A stretch of 64,000 nt of DNA, from the NCBI GenBank assembly GCA_046293135.1, contig JBKBPR010000005.1, positions 1-64,000 on the forward strand. The letters run 5' to 3'. A program made the translations under genes and the position numbers. Shown here one piece after another: positions 8,955 to 18,218 of this stretch. Under the pieces are notes generated by a model. It was not told the DNA's origin and did no database searches. It saw nothing but the letters and a program-made list of their open reading frames with translations. This stretch comes from UBA2638 sp046293135 (GTDB lineage Bacteria; Pseudomonadota; Alphaproteobacteria; Micavibrionales; Micavibrionaceae). Position 1 is the first letter of the stretch. Every line of letters starts with the position of its first letter.

Positions 8955-9294
8955 ATACCTACTCCTCTATGTTTTATGAATATATCTTTGCGGGTGTTGG
9001 CTGCGATAATTGTTGTTTTTACGTATAAAAGTCAAGAATTATATAAAAGAAAAACGTAATATTCGAAAAACACATTGTTTATCAGTCCATTAAACAATGC
9101 CCACCCCTCACACAATTCCTTTCATGACAAATTCATAATGAGGATATGCGGGCACTCAAAACTCAAATCCATAGACGAATCATGTTTTACACAGAAATTA
9201 AAACAATTTCATAGTAACGGCTTTACAAGCCCGAAAATCACCTTTAAAAGATAACGCTGATTAACAATAAACCTAGCTTATCTGGAGCAACCAA
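8955..9294. other. AT-rich divergent intergenic region with an inverted repeat
   Basis: These 340 bases separate the DJ-1-like gene (leftward) from the OmpA-like lipoprotein (rightward). The clearest structure is an inverted repeat at 9073-9099, CATTGTTTA and TAAACAATG around a 9-base spacer, which could be a regulator site or a small hairpin. A TTGACT word at the left end reads towards the DJ-1-like gene. I see no gene or RNA here. Confidence 0.5.
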
Positions 9295-10182
9295 ATGAAA
9301 ATGTTAAAGAATTTTGTTTTGATGATCGGTTTGTTCGTCATCAGTGGCTGTACTGTGTTTGACAGTTTCAGCGAAGTTGATGCTCTGAACAACACACAGG
9401 CCGTCGGAAGCCCGTTTACTCAAGCCCTAACGGATGAGTACCGGATTATTGCCAATAAAGAATTACACGAAAATTTTGATTACCCTGATGCGCTTCATTT
9501 TGCACGCAAGGGCTTGGCCTCTGCGGCAGGTGACGTTGTTATGCCGGAGCCGGTATCAGACTGGAATCTTACGGAAGAGCACATTCACGAGCTGAACGCT
9601 GCGCGCGGTCGTTTGATTGTTGCCTTTGATCTTGGCGCACGTGAAGTTGCACCTAGAGAAGCAGCTCATGCACAAGCCATGTTTGATTGCTGGATCGAAG
9701 AGCAGGAAGAAAACTGGCAGACAACCGATATTCTGGCTTGCAAGCGTGGCTTTGAAAATGCAATGAACAATCTCGAAGGAATGCTTCAACCGCCAGCTCC
9801 AGCACCAGCTCCTGCGCCGGTGATCCAGCAGGCCGAGCCAATGGCTCCTGAAGATGCCGTTTACCTCGTATTCTTTAACTGGGATGAAGACGTACTCGGA
9901 TCAGGCGCTCTGAATGTCTTGGATGCTGTTTCAACCGAAGTGGCACGCAATACACCAAGACAGATCAATGTGATTGGTCACACAGATACGTCAGGTTCTG
10001 CAACCTACAACCAAAGACTGGCTGTCCGCCGTGCCAATGCGGTACGTGATGCCCTCGTTCAGCGCGGTGTTAATGCCAATCTGATGATGGTTGAAGGTCG
10101 CGGCCAGAACGAATTGTTGGTTGATACGCCGGACAATGTCCGCGAACCTGCCAACAGACGCGTTATGATATCTTTTGAATAA
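9295..10182 (+). CDS. OmpA-family peptidoglycan-associated lipoprotein
   Basis: 295 residues. The start is preceded by TGGAGCAACCAA. The signal peptide ends in a lipobox FVISGC, so C19 should be lipidated. Residues about 20-160 are a mostly helical region of unknown type, followed by a PAPAPAPA hinge (near 163-175). About 185-295 form an OmpA peptidoglycan-binding domain, with the typical VIGHTDTSG and NQRLAVRRANAVRDAL motifs and a final NRRV. It should tether the outer membrane to the wall. It lacks the neighbours of pal (tolB, ybgF), so it is a Pal-like paralogue rather than pal itself. Confidence 0.9.
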   Translation: MKMLKNFVLMIGLFVISGCTVFDSFSEVDALNNTQAVGSPFTQALTDEYRIIANKELHENFDYPDALHFARKGLASAAGDVVMPEPVSDWNLTEEHIHELNAARGRLIVAFDLGAREVAPREAAHAQAMFDCWIEEQEENWQTTDILACKRGFENAMNNLEGMLQPPAPAPAPAPVIQQAEPMAPEDAVYLVFFNWDEDVLGSGALNVLDAVSTEVARNTPRQINVIGHTDTSGSATYNQRLAVRRANAVRDALVQRGVNANLMMVEGRGQNELLVDTPDNVREPANRRVMISFE

Positions 10183-10216
10183 GATAAAGATACCGCATTA
10201 CAGATAAGCTTACTTT

Positions 10217-10247
10217 AAAGCCGGAGCTCTTAACTCCGGCTTTTTTA
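10217..10247 (+). terminator. Rho-independent terminator after the OmpA-like gene
   Basis: AAAGCCGGAG pairs perfectly with CTCCGGCTTT across a 7-base loop and is followed by a T-rich run. It lies about 35 bases after the stop codon at 10182. Confidence 0.92.
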
Positions 10248-10335
10248 TTTTTTGAAAATGCGATAGACTTTCACAGCGTTTGAGTATTTTAAAACCTCAA
10301 CCAACTATCCGCAAAATTATTAGAGATTTTAGACT

Positions 10336-11778
10336 TTGGATTTTAAACCTGTCTTTTTTATTATCGGTATTTTGGTTTCCATTCTCGCTTTGAGTATGGT
10401 TATCCCGATGTGCGCCGATCTTTATTTCGGCAATGAAGATTGGAAAATCTTTTTCATGTGTATCATCGTCACCTCGTTTTTTGGTGGCTCGCTGATCCTC
10501 AACAACAATTCCAAAATCATCAAGATCGGCACGCGTCAGGCATTTATGATGATTTCGCTCAGCTGGTTTATGCTTTCGATTTTTGCGGCGCTTCCGTTCA
10601 CGCTCGCTGACATGAATATGAGCTTTACTGACTCCTTTTTCGAGGCGGTATCGGGGCTGACAACGACAGGGTCAACCGTTATCACAGGCCTTGAGGACGC
10701 ACCGCCGGGTATTTTGCTATGGCGCGCCATTTTACAATGGCTCGGTGGGATCGGAATTATCTTGATGGCGATGTCGGTTTTGCCGTTTCTGAATATCGGG
10801 GGGATGCAGATTTTCCGCACCGAGCTATCGGAGAACGAAAAGGTGCTGCCGCGCACAGCCCAGCTCGCAGGCTCAATCGGTTTGATCTATGCCATTTTCA
10901 CGGTGATTTGTATCATCTGTTATATGCTCAGCGGGATGCAAACTTTTGATGCCATCGCTCACGCCTTGAGCACAATTTCAACGGGCGGGTTTTCCACCTA
11001 TGACAGCTCGTTTATGCATTATAATGACACCATCTGGCCGGAAATGGTCTGTATCCTGTTTATGGTTGTCGGTTCATTGCCCTTCGTGCTCTACCTCAAG
11101 GCCGTGCGCGGCAATCTGCGCCCGCTTTTCACTGATACGCAGGTGCGTTGGTTTATGATTATCATCACGGCCACCATTTTGACGCTCTCCGCCTATCTGG
11201 TCGCCAATTACCAATATGATTTCCTTGATGCATTGCGGCGCTCGGCCTTTAACGTCATCTCGATCATAACGGGCAGCGGCTTTGCCAATGATGATTTCAA
11301 TGCATGGGGCACGTTCGCAATCTGTATTTTCTTCTTCCTGATGCTAATTGGTGGCTGCGCCGGCTCAACGACCTGTAGTATCAAGATTTTCCGTTATCAG
11401 GTCTTGTTCGCCGTGACCGCGGTACAGGTCAAAAAGCTGCTCTACCCGCATGGCGTTTTCATTCCGCATTACAACGGCAAGCCGATCCCCGCCGATGTGC
11501 CGATGTCGGTTATGGCCTTCTTCTTTATTTACATGCTGACCTGCGCGGTTGTAGCGATTGCGCTGGCCTTTGTTGGGCTAGATTATATCGAGGCGATGTC
11601 CGGCGCGGTGACAGCGGTTTCGAATGTTGGCCCCGGCCTCGGCGCTATTGGCCCTGACGGCAATTTCCAGCACTTGCCCGATAGCGCGAAATGGATTTTA
11701 AGCTTTGCCATGCTGATCGGTCGACTAGAGATTTTCACCGTCCTTGTCTTCCTGATGCCGCAATTCTGGCGCAAGTAA
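10336..11778 (+). CDS. trkH: TrkH-family potassium uptake protein
   Basis: 480 residues of inner-membrane channel. The four pore loops are visible: TTTGSTV, STGGFST, TGSGFANDDF and VSNVGPGLG. Translation appears to start at TTG (10336), since the helix DFKPVFFIIGILVSILALSM aligns with the usual TrkH N terminus and no ATG precedes it. TrkH moves K+ when paired with the NAD/ATP-sensing TrkA, which is not in the window. No close cotranscribed neighbour. Confidence 0.93.
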   Translation: MDFKPVFFIIGILVSILALSMVIPMCADLYFGNEDWKIFFMCIIVTSFFGGSLILNNNSKIIKIGTRQAFMMISLSWFMLSIFAALPFTLADMNMSFTDSFFEAVSGLTTTGSTVITGLEDAPPGILLWRAILQWLGGIGIILMAMSVLPFLNIGGMQIFRTELSENEKVLPRTAQLAGSIGLIYAIFTVICIICYMLSGMQTFDAIAHALSTISTGGFSTYDSSFMHYNDTIWPEMVCILFMVVGSLPFVLYLKAVRGNLRPLFTDTQVRWFMIIITATILTLSAYLVANYQYDFLDALRRSAFNVISIITGSGFANDDFNAWGTFAICIFFFLMLIGGCAGSTTCSIKIFRYQVLFAVTAVQVKKLLYPHGVFIPHYNGKPIPADVPMSVMAFFFIYMLTCAVVAIALAFVGLDYIEAMSGAVTAVSNVGPGLGAIGPDGNFQHLPDSAKWILSFAMLIGRLEIFTVLVFLMPQFWRK

Positions 11779-11816
11779 AACAATCTAACGGCAAAGAAAA
11801 GCGCCGCTTGAACCGC

Positions 11817-12443
11817 TTACAACCTGAACTCGTTCTTCAGAATTTCCATCATCGAAAGATCAATATCTCTGAACATCTCCTTCACGCCCTCTTGCTGTCG
11901 GCGCTCACGATCAACAACCGAGCTATGCTCTGAAACATTGATGGTGCGATTAACAGCAAAACGCTTACCGCGCATCGCCCCCGTTTGTGAATTTTCGACC
12001 ATCAAATTGAACTGCATCCGCAAATTATAGCTATCAATCTTGGCAACATTCATAAATCCGGCAACGCGGCTTTCGGAGTCTTTTTGCTCATGGGTGACGA
12101 TCATTTCTTCCAATTCAACGGTCAGAACTTCCTGCCCGCCCATCGCCCGCAAACGCGAGTCAATGTAAGAGTCCAGCATTGAATCAACGGGAACCATGAA
12201 ATCTTTCGGGAAGCTGGTACGCTTTTGCCCGACCGCATCGCGTTTGATCACCTGCGACACCTGCAGCGGCATCGGACGCATGTGACTGAATGTAAGATCC
12301 GATAGCGGCTTGCCCGCGCCTGTATTGGTTGTGCATCCCGCAATCAACAGCGCGGATACAACCATCACAAACACAGCGGTGAAATAAAACGGTTTCATAG
12401 ACTTCGTGGATGTCTTAGGCTTCATGGACTTCGTGAGGTTCAT
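11817..12443 (-). CDS. Predicted lipoprotein, unknown family
   Basis: Started at 12443 because GGAGAG lies upstream and because a longer start would add a second, unrelated hydrophobic stretch. About 208 residues: a short K/T/S-rich head containing the repeated words TKSMKP, a hydrophobic segment, then a lipobox LLIAGC. The mature part is soluble, with no recognised domain. It has mixed alpha/beta character ending in a charged helix (DRERRQQEGVKEMFRDI). It lies downstream of hslO on the same strand, after about 150 bases. Confidence 0.7.
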   Translation of the reverse strand: MNLTKSMKPKTSTKSMKPFYFTAVFVMVVSALLIAGCTTNTGAGKPLSDLTFSHMRPMPLQVSQVIKRDAVGQKRTSFPKDFMVPVDSMLDSYIDSRLRAMGGQEVLTVELEEMIVTHEQKDSESRVAGFMNVAKIDSYNLRMQFNLMVENSQTGAMRGKRFAVNRTINVSEHSSVVDRERRQQEGVKEMFRDIDLSMMEILKNEFRL

Positions 12444-12590
12444 AGCACTCTCCTTTGTATATATAAATCTCGTGATAACCGTCCGTCCGCCAGCCAGCCC
12501 GCAAGAATACATCAAAACGCACAAACAGACCCAAACGGGCGCGATCATTATCAATAGGACTATATAGGGTATTTCTGGTGAAGAAAAACT

Positions 12591-13625
12591 CTAAAAAACA
12601 CCGCTGCCGGAGTTTTGCGCATGATCGAGAATTTTCTTCTCAACGGCGATGGCTTCGTAATTATATTCGCGGCTGCAAAACTCGCATTTCATCGAGATTA
12701 CACCGTCTTTTTCCATGTATTCGCGGTCTTCACGGCTAAGCATTTTCAAAACCGTAAACACCCGATCATCGGAACAACGGCACTCATGGCGGATATGTTT
12801 GGTATCGAAAACGCGCACCCCCTCCTCCGAGAAAAGGCGGTATAAAACCTCATCCGTCGGCAATGCGGGGCTAAGCAGTTCCTCTTCCGTACAAGATTCT
12901 AGAAACACCATCGAGCGCCGCCAATCATCTTCGCTCATATTGGCCTGATTGCTCTGGAAACGGACATCGCCTTCTTCCGGCATTTTCTGGAGCATAATGC
13001 CCGCCGCACGCCATTCCCCCTGCCGTTGACCGACCGCCATTTTAATCCCTGTGCCGATCTGTTCGGATTGGGTGAAATAATGCTGCACGCAATCAACCAA
13101 CGAAGAGCCATGAAGCTCGACGATCCCCTGATAACGCTCGCCGCCGCTACCCGTTTGATCAACCGTAAAGGCGATATAGCCCTTGCCGAGATATTGCGCG
13201 AGATGATTATGCGAGCTTTCAATGCTTTTCATCGCCGAAAGCTGAAGCCGCGCCGCCTCAAGCCGCTCTTCATTAAAGCTTGCACAGGCGCGTAACTTGC
13301 CGTCCGTAGTGACATCGGCAACCAACATCCCGATCGGCCCGTCGCCTTGCGCCTGAAGCGTGAATATCCCGTCAAATTTGAGCATGGAAGATAGCAGCAA
13401 GGCCAGAACAGCCGTTTCAGCGACCAAATGCGATACAGGCTTTGGGTAATCATGCGCGGTGATAATCTCGTCAATGACGCTGCCGAGGCGAACGCTGCGC
13501 CCGCGAAAATTGGAAGATTCGAGTATAAACGGCTTAATCAGATTGTCGTCTGAATTGCCAAAACCTGAAAGCGTATTGGAGTGAGTCTCGGAATGAGTAT
13601 CGTGTTTGTGGTCATCACCATCCAT
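12591..13625 (-). CDS. hslO: Redox-regulated chaperone Hsp33
   Basis: 344 residues. Hsp33 is a cytosolic holdase switched on by oxidation of a zinc centre. The C-terminal zinc site is intact: HECRCSDD (CxC) and MKCEFCSRE (CxxC). The N-terminal substrate-binding domain is recognisable (ETAVLALLLSSMLKFDGIFTLQAQGDGPI). A 25-residue His/Asp-rich extension (DGDDHKHDTHSETHSN) precedes the domain and is unusual; it might bind metal or be disordered. The ABC-2 permease gene lies just upstream, 33 bases away on the same strand. Confidence 0.95.
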   Translation of the reverse strand: MDGDDHKHDTHSETHSNTLSGFGNSDDNLIKPFILESSNFRGRSVRLGSVIDEIITAHDYPKPVSHLVAETAVLALLLSSMLKFDGIFTLQAQGDGPIGMLVADVTTDGKLRACASFNEERLEAARLQLSAMKSIESSHNHLAQYLGKGYIAFTVDQTGSGGERYQGIVELHGSSLVDCVQHYFTQSEQIGTGIKMAVGQRQGEWRAAGIMLQKMPEEGDVRFQSNQANMSEDDWRRSMVFLESCTEEELLSPALPTDEVLYRLFSEEGVRVFDTKHIRHECRCSDDRVFTVLKMLSREDREYMEKDGVISMKCEFCSREYNYEAIAVEKKILDHAQNSGSGVF

Positions 13626-13658
13626 TTATTCATTATACCATAAAATCAGGTTGATAGA

Positions 13659-14504
13659 TCAATGTTTAATTTTATAGCCCGACTGGATCAAGGCATAGGT
13701 CAGGCCGATTAAAACCACGTTCACGGCCAATAAGACATAAATCCCGATCATCGCCACATCGGGCGCATGGCCGATAAATCCATGGCGAAACCCGTCGATC
13801 ATGTAGAAAAACGGATTGAAAAAGGCGAGTGTTTTCCATGGCTCCGGCAGAATATCAATCGAATAGAACGTGCCCGACAGGAATGTCAGCGGCGTGACAA
13901 AGAAATTGGTAAAGGCCGCAATATGGTCGAACTTCTCCGCCCACATCCCCGCCATAATTCCCATTGTTCCCATCATCACATTGCCCAAGACCGAAAAGGC
14001 GATAATCACACCGGCGGAATGGACGGGCATCGGCACAAACAAGGCAATCACCGCAATCGCCACAGCGCCGACGCACAGACCGCGCAGAACCGAGCCGATC
14101 AGGAAGCCTGAGAATATCTCCAGCGAAGATAATGGCGGCATCAGCACATCAATGATATTGCCCTGCACCTTCCCGATAATCAGCGAGGACGAGCTATTGG
14201 CAAAGGCGTTTTGCGCCATTGTCATCATAATCAAACCGGGGGCGAGAAATACCAGAAACGGCACTTCGCCAAACAAACGCTCATTGCCGCCGAAGGCCAG
14301 CGCAAAAACCACAAAAAACAGCAACGTCGTAACAACGGGCGCAATAATCGTTTGCGAATAGACTTTCAAAAACCGCCCGACTTCGCGCTTGACCAGTGTC
14401 GCAAGCCCGACATGGTTGATGAAACCTATATGGCGCGCCTTCAGGCTATTTCCGCTCTCGGCCTTTATGCTCTCATTGCGCGGCGGCGTTAAACTCTCTG
14501 TCAT
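13659..14504 (-). CDS. ABC-2 type transporter permease
   Basis: 281 residues with six predicted membrane helices and the ABC-2 family pattern (LVKREVGRFLKVYSQTIIAPVVTTLLFFVVF, and the TPLTFLSGTFYSIDILPEPW segment before the last helices). Permeases of this type export polysaccharides, drugs or haem with a separate ATPase. No ATPase gene lies nearby, so the partner must be encoded elsewhere. It is followed by hslO on the same strand. Confidence 0.88.
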   Translation of the reverse strand: MTESLTPPRNESIKAESGNSLKARHIGFINHVGLATLVKREVGRFLKVYSQTIIAPVVTTLLFFVVFALAFGGNERLFGEVPFLVFLAPGLIMMTMAQNAFANSSSSLIIGKVQGNIIDVLMPPLSSLEIFSGFLIGSVLRGLCVGAVAIAVIALFVPMPVHSAGVIIAFSVLGNVMMGTMGIMAGMWAEKFDHIAAFTNFFVTPLTFLSGTFYSIDILPEPWKTLAFFNPFFYMIDGFRHGFIGHAPDVAMIGIYVLLAVNVVLIGLTYALIQSGYKIKH

Positions 14505-14608
14505 TTCAAATCCTGTTGCGTTAAACTTGGCATGGTACCATTACACATTTGCACAATTGCAAATAACCATGCCACACAATACCTAATCCAAACGCCTGAA
14601 AATGCAAG

Positions 14609-15319
14609 ATGGAAAAAAATCCGCGCCCAACTCATCAGCCCCAAAAAAAGCTGCCTCAGAAGCAGAATCAAAAGCAGCAGAATCAAAAGCCGCGCCAGAA
14701 ACAGCCGAAAAAGATTACAGCGTCTTATCTGCATAATTCTGGGCTGTATTATCTGGAGCGCTACGCCGCAGGAAGCGGTCATTTCCGCAGTGTGATGACT
14801 CGGAAGATCCAGCGCTCCTGCCGCGTTCATACCGATCAAAACTTTGAAGAATGCGCGGCGATGCTGGAAGAAGTTATCAGCAATTTTATACGCTCAGGCC
14901 TGCTCAATGACGCGCTTTACGTTGAATCAATGGTGCGCAACTACCGTGCCAAGGGGTTATCGCGCAAAATGATCCTCAACAAGCTCGCCGCCAAAAGGGT
15001 CGACAAGGATGATATCGAGGCGGCCTTATCCGATTATGACGACACGGCGCAGGCCAGCCATAGCTTTAGCGATGACGGCAATGGCAACGATAACCGCATT
15101 GATACGGAGCTACGATCAGCGGCGATTTTTTGCCGCAAGAAAAAGCTCGGCGCTTATGCGGCTACGCCCTCTCACAAAAAAACCCTCCTGCATGATGATG
15201 ACAAATACATGCAAAAACAGCTCGGCAAACTCGCCAGAGCTGGCTTTTCCTATGACATCTCACAAAAAGTTCTAGCGCTCGACTTGGATGAGCTTATCGA
15301 AATCCAAAACCACGGCTAA
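14609..15319 (+). CDS. recX: RecX-family regulator of RecA
   Basis: 236 residues. RecX binds and modulates RecA filaments. The conserved start of the fold is seen at KKITASYLHNSGLYYLERYAA, followed by the RecX helical repeats (LLNDALYVESMVRNYRAKGLSRKMILNKLAAKRV) and a longer, divergent C-terminal half. The first 36 residues are a K/P/Q-rich tail. An overlapping 44-codon frame starting at 14602 covers the same bases with an A/K/E/S-rich product (see findings). No strong ribosome site precedes either start. Confidence 0.82.
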   Translation: MEKNPRPTHQPQKKLPQKQNQKQQNQKPRQKQPKKITASYLHNSGLYYLERYAAGSGHFRSVMTRKIQRSCRVHTDQNFEECAAMLEEVISNFIRSGLLNDALYVESMVRNYRAKGLSRKMILNKLAAKRVDKDDIEAALSDYDDTAQASHSFSDDGNGNDNRIDTELRSAAIFCRKKKLGAYAATPSHKKTLLHDDDKYMQKQLGKLARAGFSYDISQKVLALDLDELIEIQNHG

Positions 15320-15364
15320 GCTCGCCCCCTAAGGATCACCCCTAAGCTTCGCGCCCAGTCACCC

Positions 15365-17947
15365 TTAAGCATTATCGTGAACGCTGCTCGGCTCGTCATC
15401 ATCCGATCCCAAAGCCATAGAAACACGATCAACAGGGAAGACGACGATCGCCGTTGTCCCGATACCCTTTTGCGATACAAGCTCAAAGCGCCCGCCATGC
15501 ATTTGGATCAATGACGATACAAGCGTCAAACCAAGCCCCGTTCCGGAACCGCTCCGGTTAAGCTGGTTATCAATTTGCCCGAACGGCGAAAGCGCCTTTT
15601 CGATCTCATGCTGCTCAAGCCCGACCCCTGTATCCGTGAACGATAGGCGCAACTCACCGCGCGTATCCAGCTCGAAAGAAACCGTAACCCGCCCGCCTTT
15701 GGGTGTAAATTTGATAGAGTTGGATAGCAGGTTCATTGCGATCTGTTTGATTGCAAGCTCTTCTCCGATAATTTTCGGCACACCATCCAAGTTGACCATC
15801 ATATTCATCTCATTGTTTTCAATTTTTGATGATAACAATGAGATGCTGTCGTCCACGACTTCGCTCAAATCAACAACGCTTTCATTTAAGATCCTCTCGC
15901 CTGCCTCAATTCTTGAAATATCGAGAATCTCATTGATAACATTCAGCAGCTTTTGGCCGCTCTCATTGATATGCTTCACATAGTCGATATATTGGGTTTG
16001 TTCGATCGCCCCAAAAACTTCGTTCTTTATAATTTCTGAAAACCCGATAATGGAATTCAGCGGGGTACGCAACTCATGACTCATATTCGCCAAAAACTCA
16101 GACTTGGCGCGGTTGGCCAAATCTGAATTCATTTTCGCTTCCATCAAGCCGATTTCAAACTTTTTGCGTTGTTCGATATTCTCGATACTGCCCTCAAAAT
16201 ATAAAACACGGCCATTCTGATCTCTAACGGCACGAATATTCTCGCTTACCCAAATTTTTGTATCATCGGTACGGCGAATTTGAATTTCATGATTGTATAA
16301 ATCCGACGAGCTCGCCGATAGCGAGAAGCCTTCAATATCTTCACGATCACAACAATAAACCATTTTGAACGCGTTTTTGACTTCACGCAGAATTTGCTCA
16401 GGAGAGCTATACCCTAAAATACGCGCCATAGAGGGGTTTGCGCTCAGATATATCCCTTCCGGTGTAAGCTGGTATATACCGCCCGCTGCGTTCTCAACAA
16501 TCGTACGGTACTTCTTCTCGGCCTCGCTCAATGCACGCTCAGCCCGCCTGCGCTCTTCAACATCCGTAAATGTTCCGACAACACGCAAATTTCTATTTTG
16601 ATCCTGACGGATCATCGACATTGCAATTTCAGCGGCTCTGAATGTGCCGTCTTGCATACGAAGGCGTGTAAAGCTTCTGCTGCTTGTTCTTTGACCTTTC
16701 ACCAACTGGTCGAAGTCCTGCATCTGCTGCTTTTGATCCAAAGGGTGCAGCAAAGAAAACAACTCTGTGCCATAAAACTTCTCGGGAGCCTCTCCGGTGA
16801 TTTTTTTCCAAGCACCGCTCAAAAACACCAATTCGCCTTCAATATTTGTTTCAAAGATAATGTCGCTTACGGAATCGATGATTGCCCTGTTTTCTTTTTC
16901 TGATTGGCGCAAAACGATATTCAAGCGTTCCGTTTCTTGAATCTGGGTAACCAGATCCTTGTTTTTATTTTCCAAGACCTTGTTCATGTCAGAAAGTTTT
17001 TCGGACTGCTTTCTGTTATTTTGAACATACAGCGTTGCAACAGCCGTAAGAATAAAGCCGATGAAAAGAAAGTAATAAGGAATATCTCTGAAAAAATATA
17101 ATTTCTGCGCAGATCTGAAACTCATACTCAATTCAAATGGTTGCTGCCAGACATCTAAAAGAAAGACATGTTTAAAATTTTTACGAACCTCTTCGAAAAC
17201 AACCTCATCTCTACCTATTTTTACAATTCTCTCTTTATCAGGCGTTTTTTGATTGCGGATAAGAAGATATGCCAAATATTTTGATGCGCCGCGAAACGGT
17301 TTCACAAAGATTTCATCTTCGGATAGAACGCCGAACATATAAATAGCTTCACCTTTATTCAGCATTTTTAATACGAGAAGGTTTAAGTTCTCCGCGCTGT
17401 TTTGCGTGGCCGATTCAGCCTCATAAAAGAAAACCCTGCCTTTATCGATATTGCTGTTTTCAATGTAATTTATTATTTTTGTCATACCGTTGCCGTTGCC
17501 GGATTTAAACAAAAAGTCGATAAGCTTGGGCGCTGCATCTCCTACATTATGCTCTTCATGGTAAGACCATTCGCCGTCCTCGCCTTTTCGAACAGATAAA
17601 AACGCATTAAAGCTGTCTTTTTGTAGTCCCAAAGACAATTTCTGATGCCGGTCTTCTTCGGACTCTCGTGAAACGACAGCAACAACTGAGAAAGCCTCCA
17701 TAACGGAGGCAAGCCTGTCAGAGGCGTTGAGAAAGCTCTGAACGGAATAATCGGCAATATAATCTTGCTCATCATTAATGATCTCATTGACCAAAACCAT
17801 CAGGAAGGCGGAAATCGCAATGGTAATAAAAAGACCATTAATAAAGATAATGATTTGCGCAGCAATCGAGTTGTCTTGCTGTACGAAGTCCTCTTCTTCA
17901 TCGAGAAGTTTTTGCGAGTTCAGGTATTTATCTTTAAGGACAAGCAT
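15365..17947 (-). CDS. Membrane-bound PAS-domain sensor histidine kinase
   Basis: 860 residues. One membrane helix (about 28-50), an extracytoplasmic sensor region (about 50-285) and a second helix (FLFIGFILTAVATLYV) are followed by a short coiled coil and two PAS domains (about 360-480 and 485-610). The HisKA box is SHELRTPL with H624, and the ATPase domain keeps N (NLLSNSIKF), G1 (DTGVGL) and G2 (GTGLGLTLV) boxes. No receiver or DNA-binding partner is adjacent, so this is an orphan kinase. The ligand cannot be inferred. Confidence 0.92.
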   Translation of the reverse strand: MLVLKDKYLNSQKLLDEEEDFVQQDNSIAAQIIIFINGLFITIAISAFLMVLVNEIINDEQDYIADYSVQSFLNASDRLASVMEAFSVVAVVSRESEEDRHQKLSLGLQKDSFNAFLSVRKGEDGEWSYHEEHNVGDAAPKLIDFLFKSGNGNGMTKIINYIENSNIDKGRVFFYEAESATQNSAENLNLLVLKMLNKGEAIYMFGVLSEDEIFVKPFRGASKYLAYLLIRNQKTPDKERIVKIGRDEVVFEEVRKNFKHVFLLDVWQQPFELSMSFRSAQKLYFFRDIPYYFLFIGFILTAVATLYVQNNRKQSEKLSDMNKVLENKNKDLVTQIQETERLNIVLRQSEKENRAIIDSVSDIIFETNIEGELVFLSGAWKKITGEAPEKFYGTELFSLLHPLDQKQQMQDFDQLVKGQRTSSRSFTRLRMQDGTFRAAEIAMSMIRQDQNRNLRVVGTFTDVEERRRAERALSEAEKKYRTIVENAAGGIYQLTPEGIYLSANPSMARILGYSSPEQILREVKNAFKMVYCCDREDIEGFSLSASSSDLYNHEIQIRRTDDTKIWVSENIRAVRDQNGRVLYFEGSIENIEQRKKFEIGLMEAKMNSDLANRAKSEFLANMSHELRTPLNSIIGFSEIIKNEVFGAIEQTQYIDYVKHINESGQKLLNVINEILDISRIEAGERILNESVVDLSEVVDDSISLLSSKIENNEMNMMVNLDGVPKIIGEELAIKQIAMNLLSNSIKFTPKGGRVTVSFELDTRGELRLSFTDTGVGLEQHEIEKALSPFGQIDNQLNRSGSGTGLGLTLVSSLIQMHGGRFELVSQKGIGTTAIVVFPVDRVSMALGSDDDEPSSVHDNA

Positions 17948-18132
17948 ATTTCAGATTTTTTAAGGTTTAAGTCGAGCCAAAACAGATTTTATAATTCTAC
18001 GCTTCTATGAGGATGACGCAAAGCTTTTAAAAGATTACTAATTTTAATTATTTTATCATAAGCGATCATATTTTACCCAAGGCAATAAATTTAACATGGT
18101 TTTTTTATGCTAAGCATTGAATAATATATCTT

Positions 18133-18166
18133 TTGCATTGACATTGCAGTGCAATAAAATTAAAAA
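18133..18166 (+). promoter_or_regulatory. Phasin promoter with palindromic operator
   Basis: TTGACA (18138-18143) is followed 17 bases later by TAAAAA, a weak -10. The spacer contains the perfect palindrome TTGCA-G-TGCAA (18144-18154), with another TTGCA at 18133-18137. TGCA-rich sites of this kind are bound by PhaR, the repressor of phasin genes, so a PhaR-like operator is likely by inference. Confidence 0.6.
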
Positions 18167-18218
18167 AGCACTATGAAACTTTAAGTGTGAAATTATTTGA
18201 TAAATAAGGATTTATACC

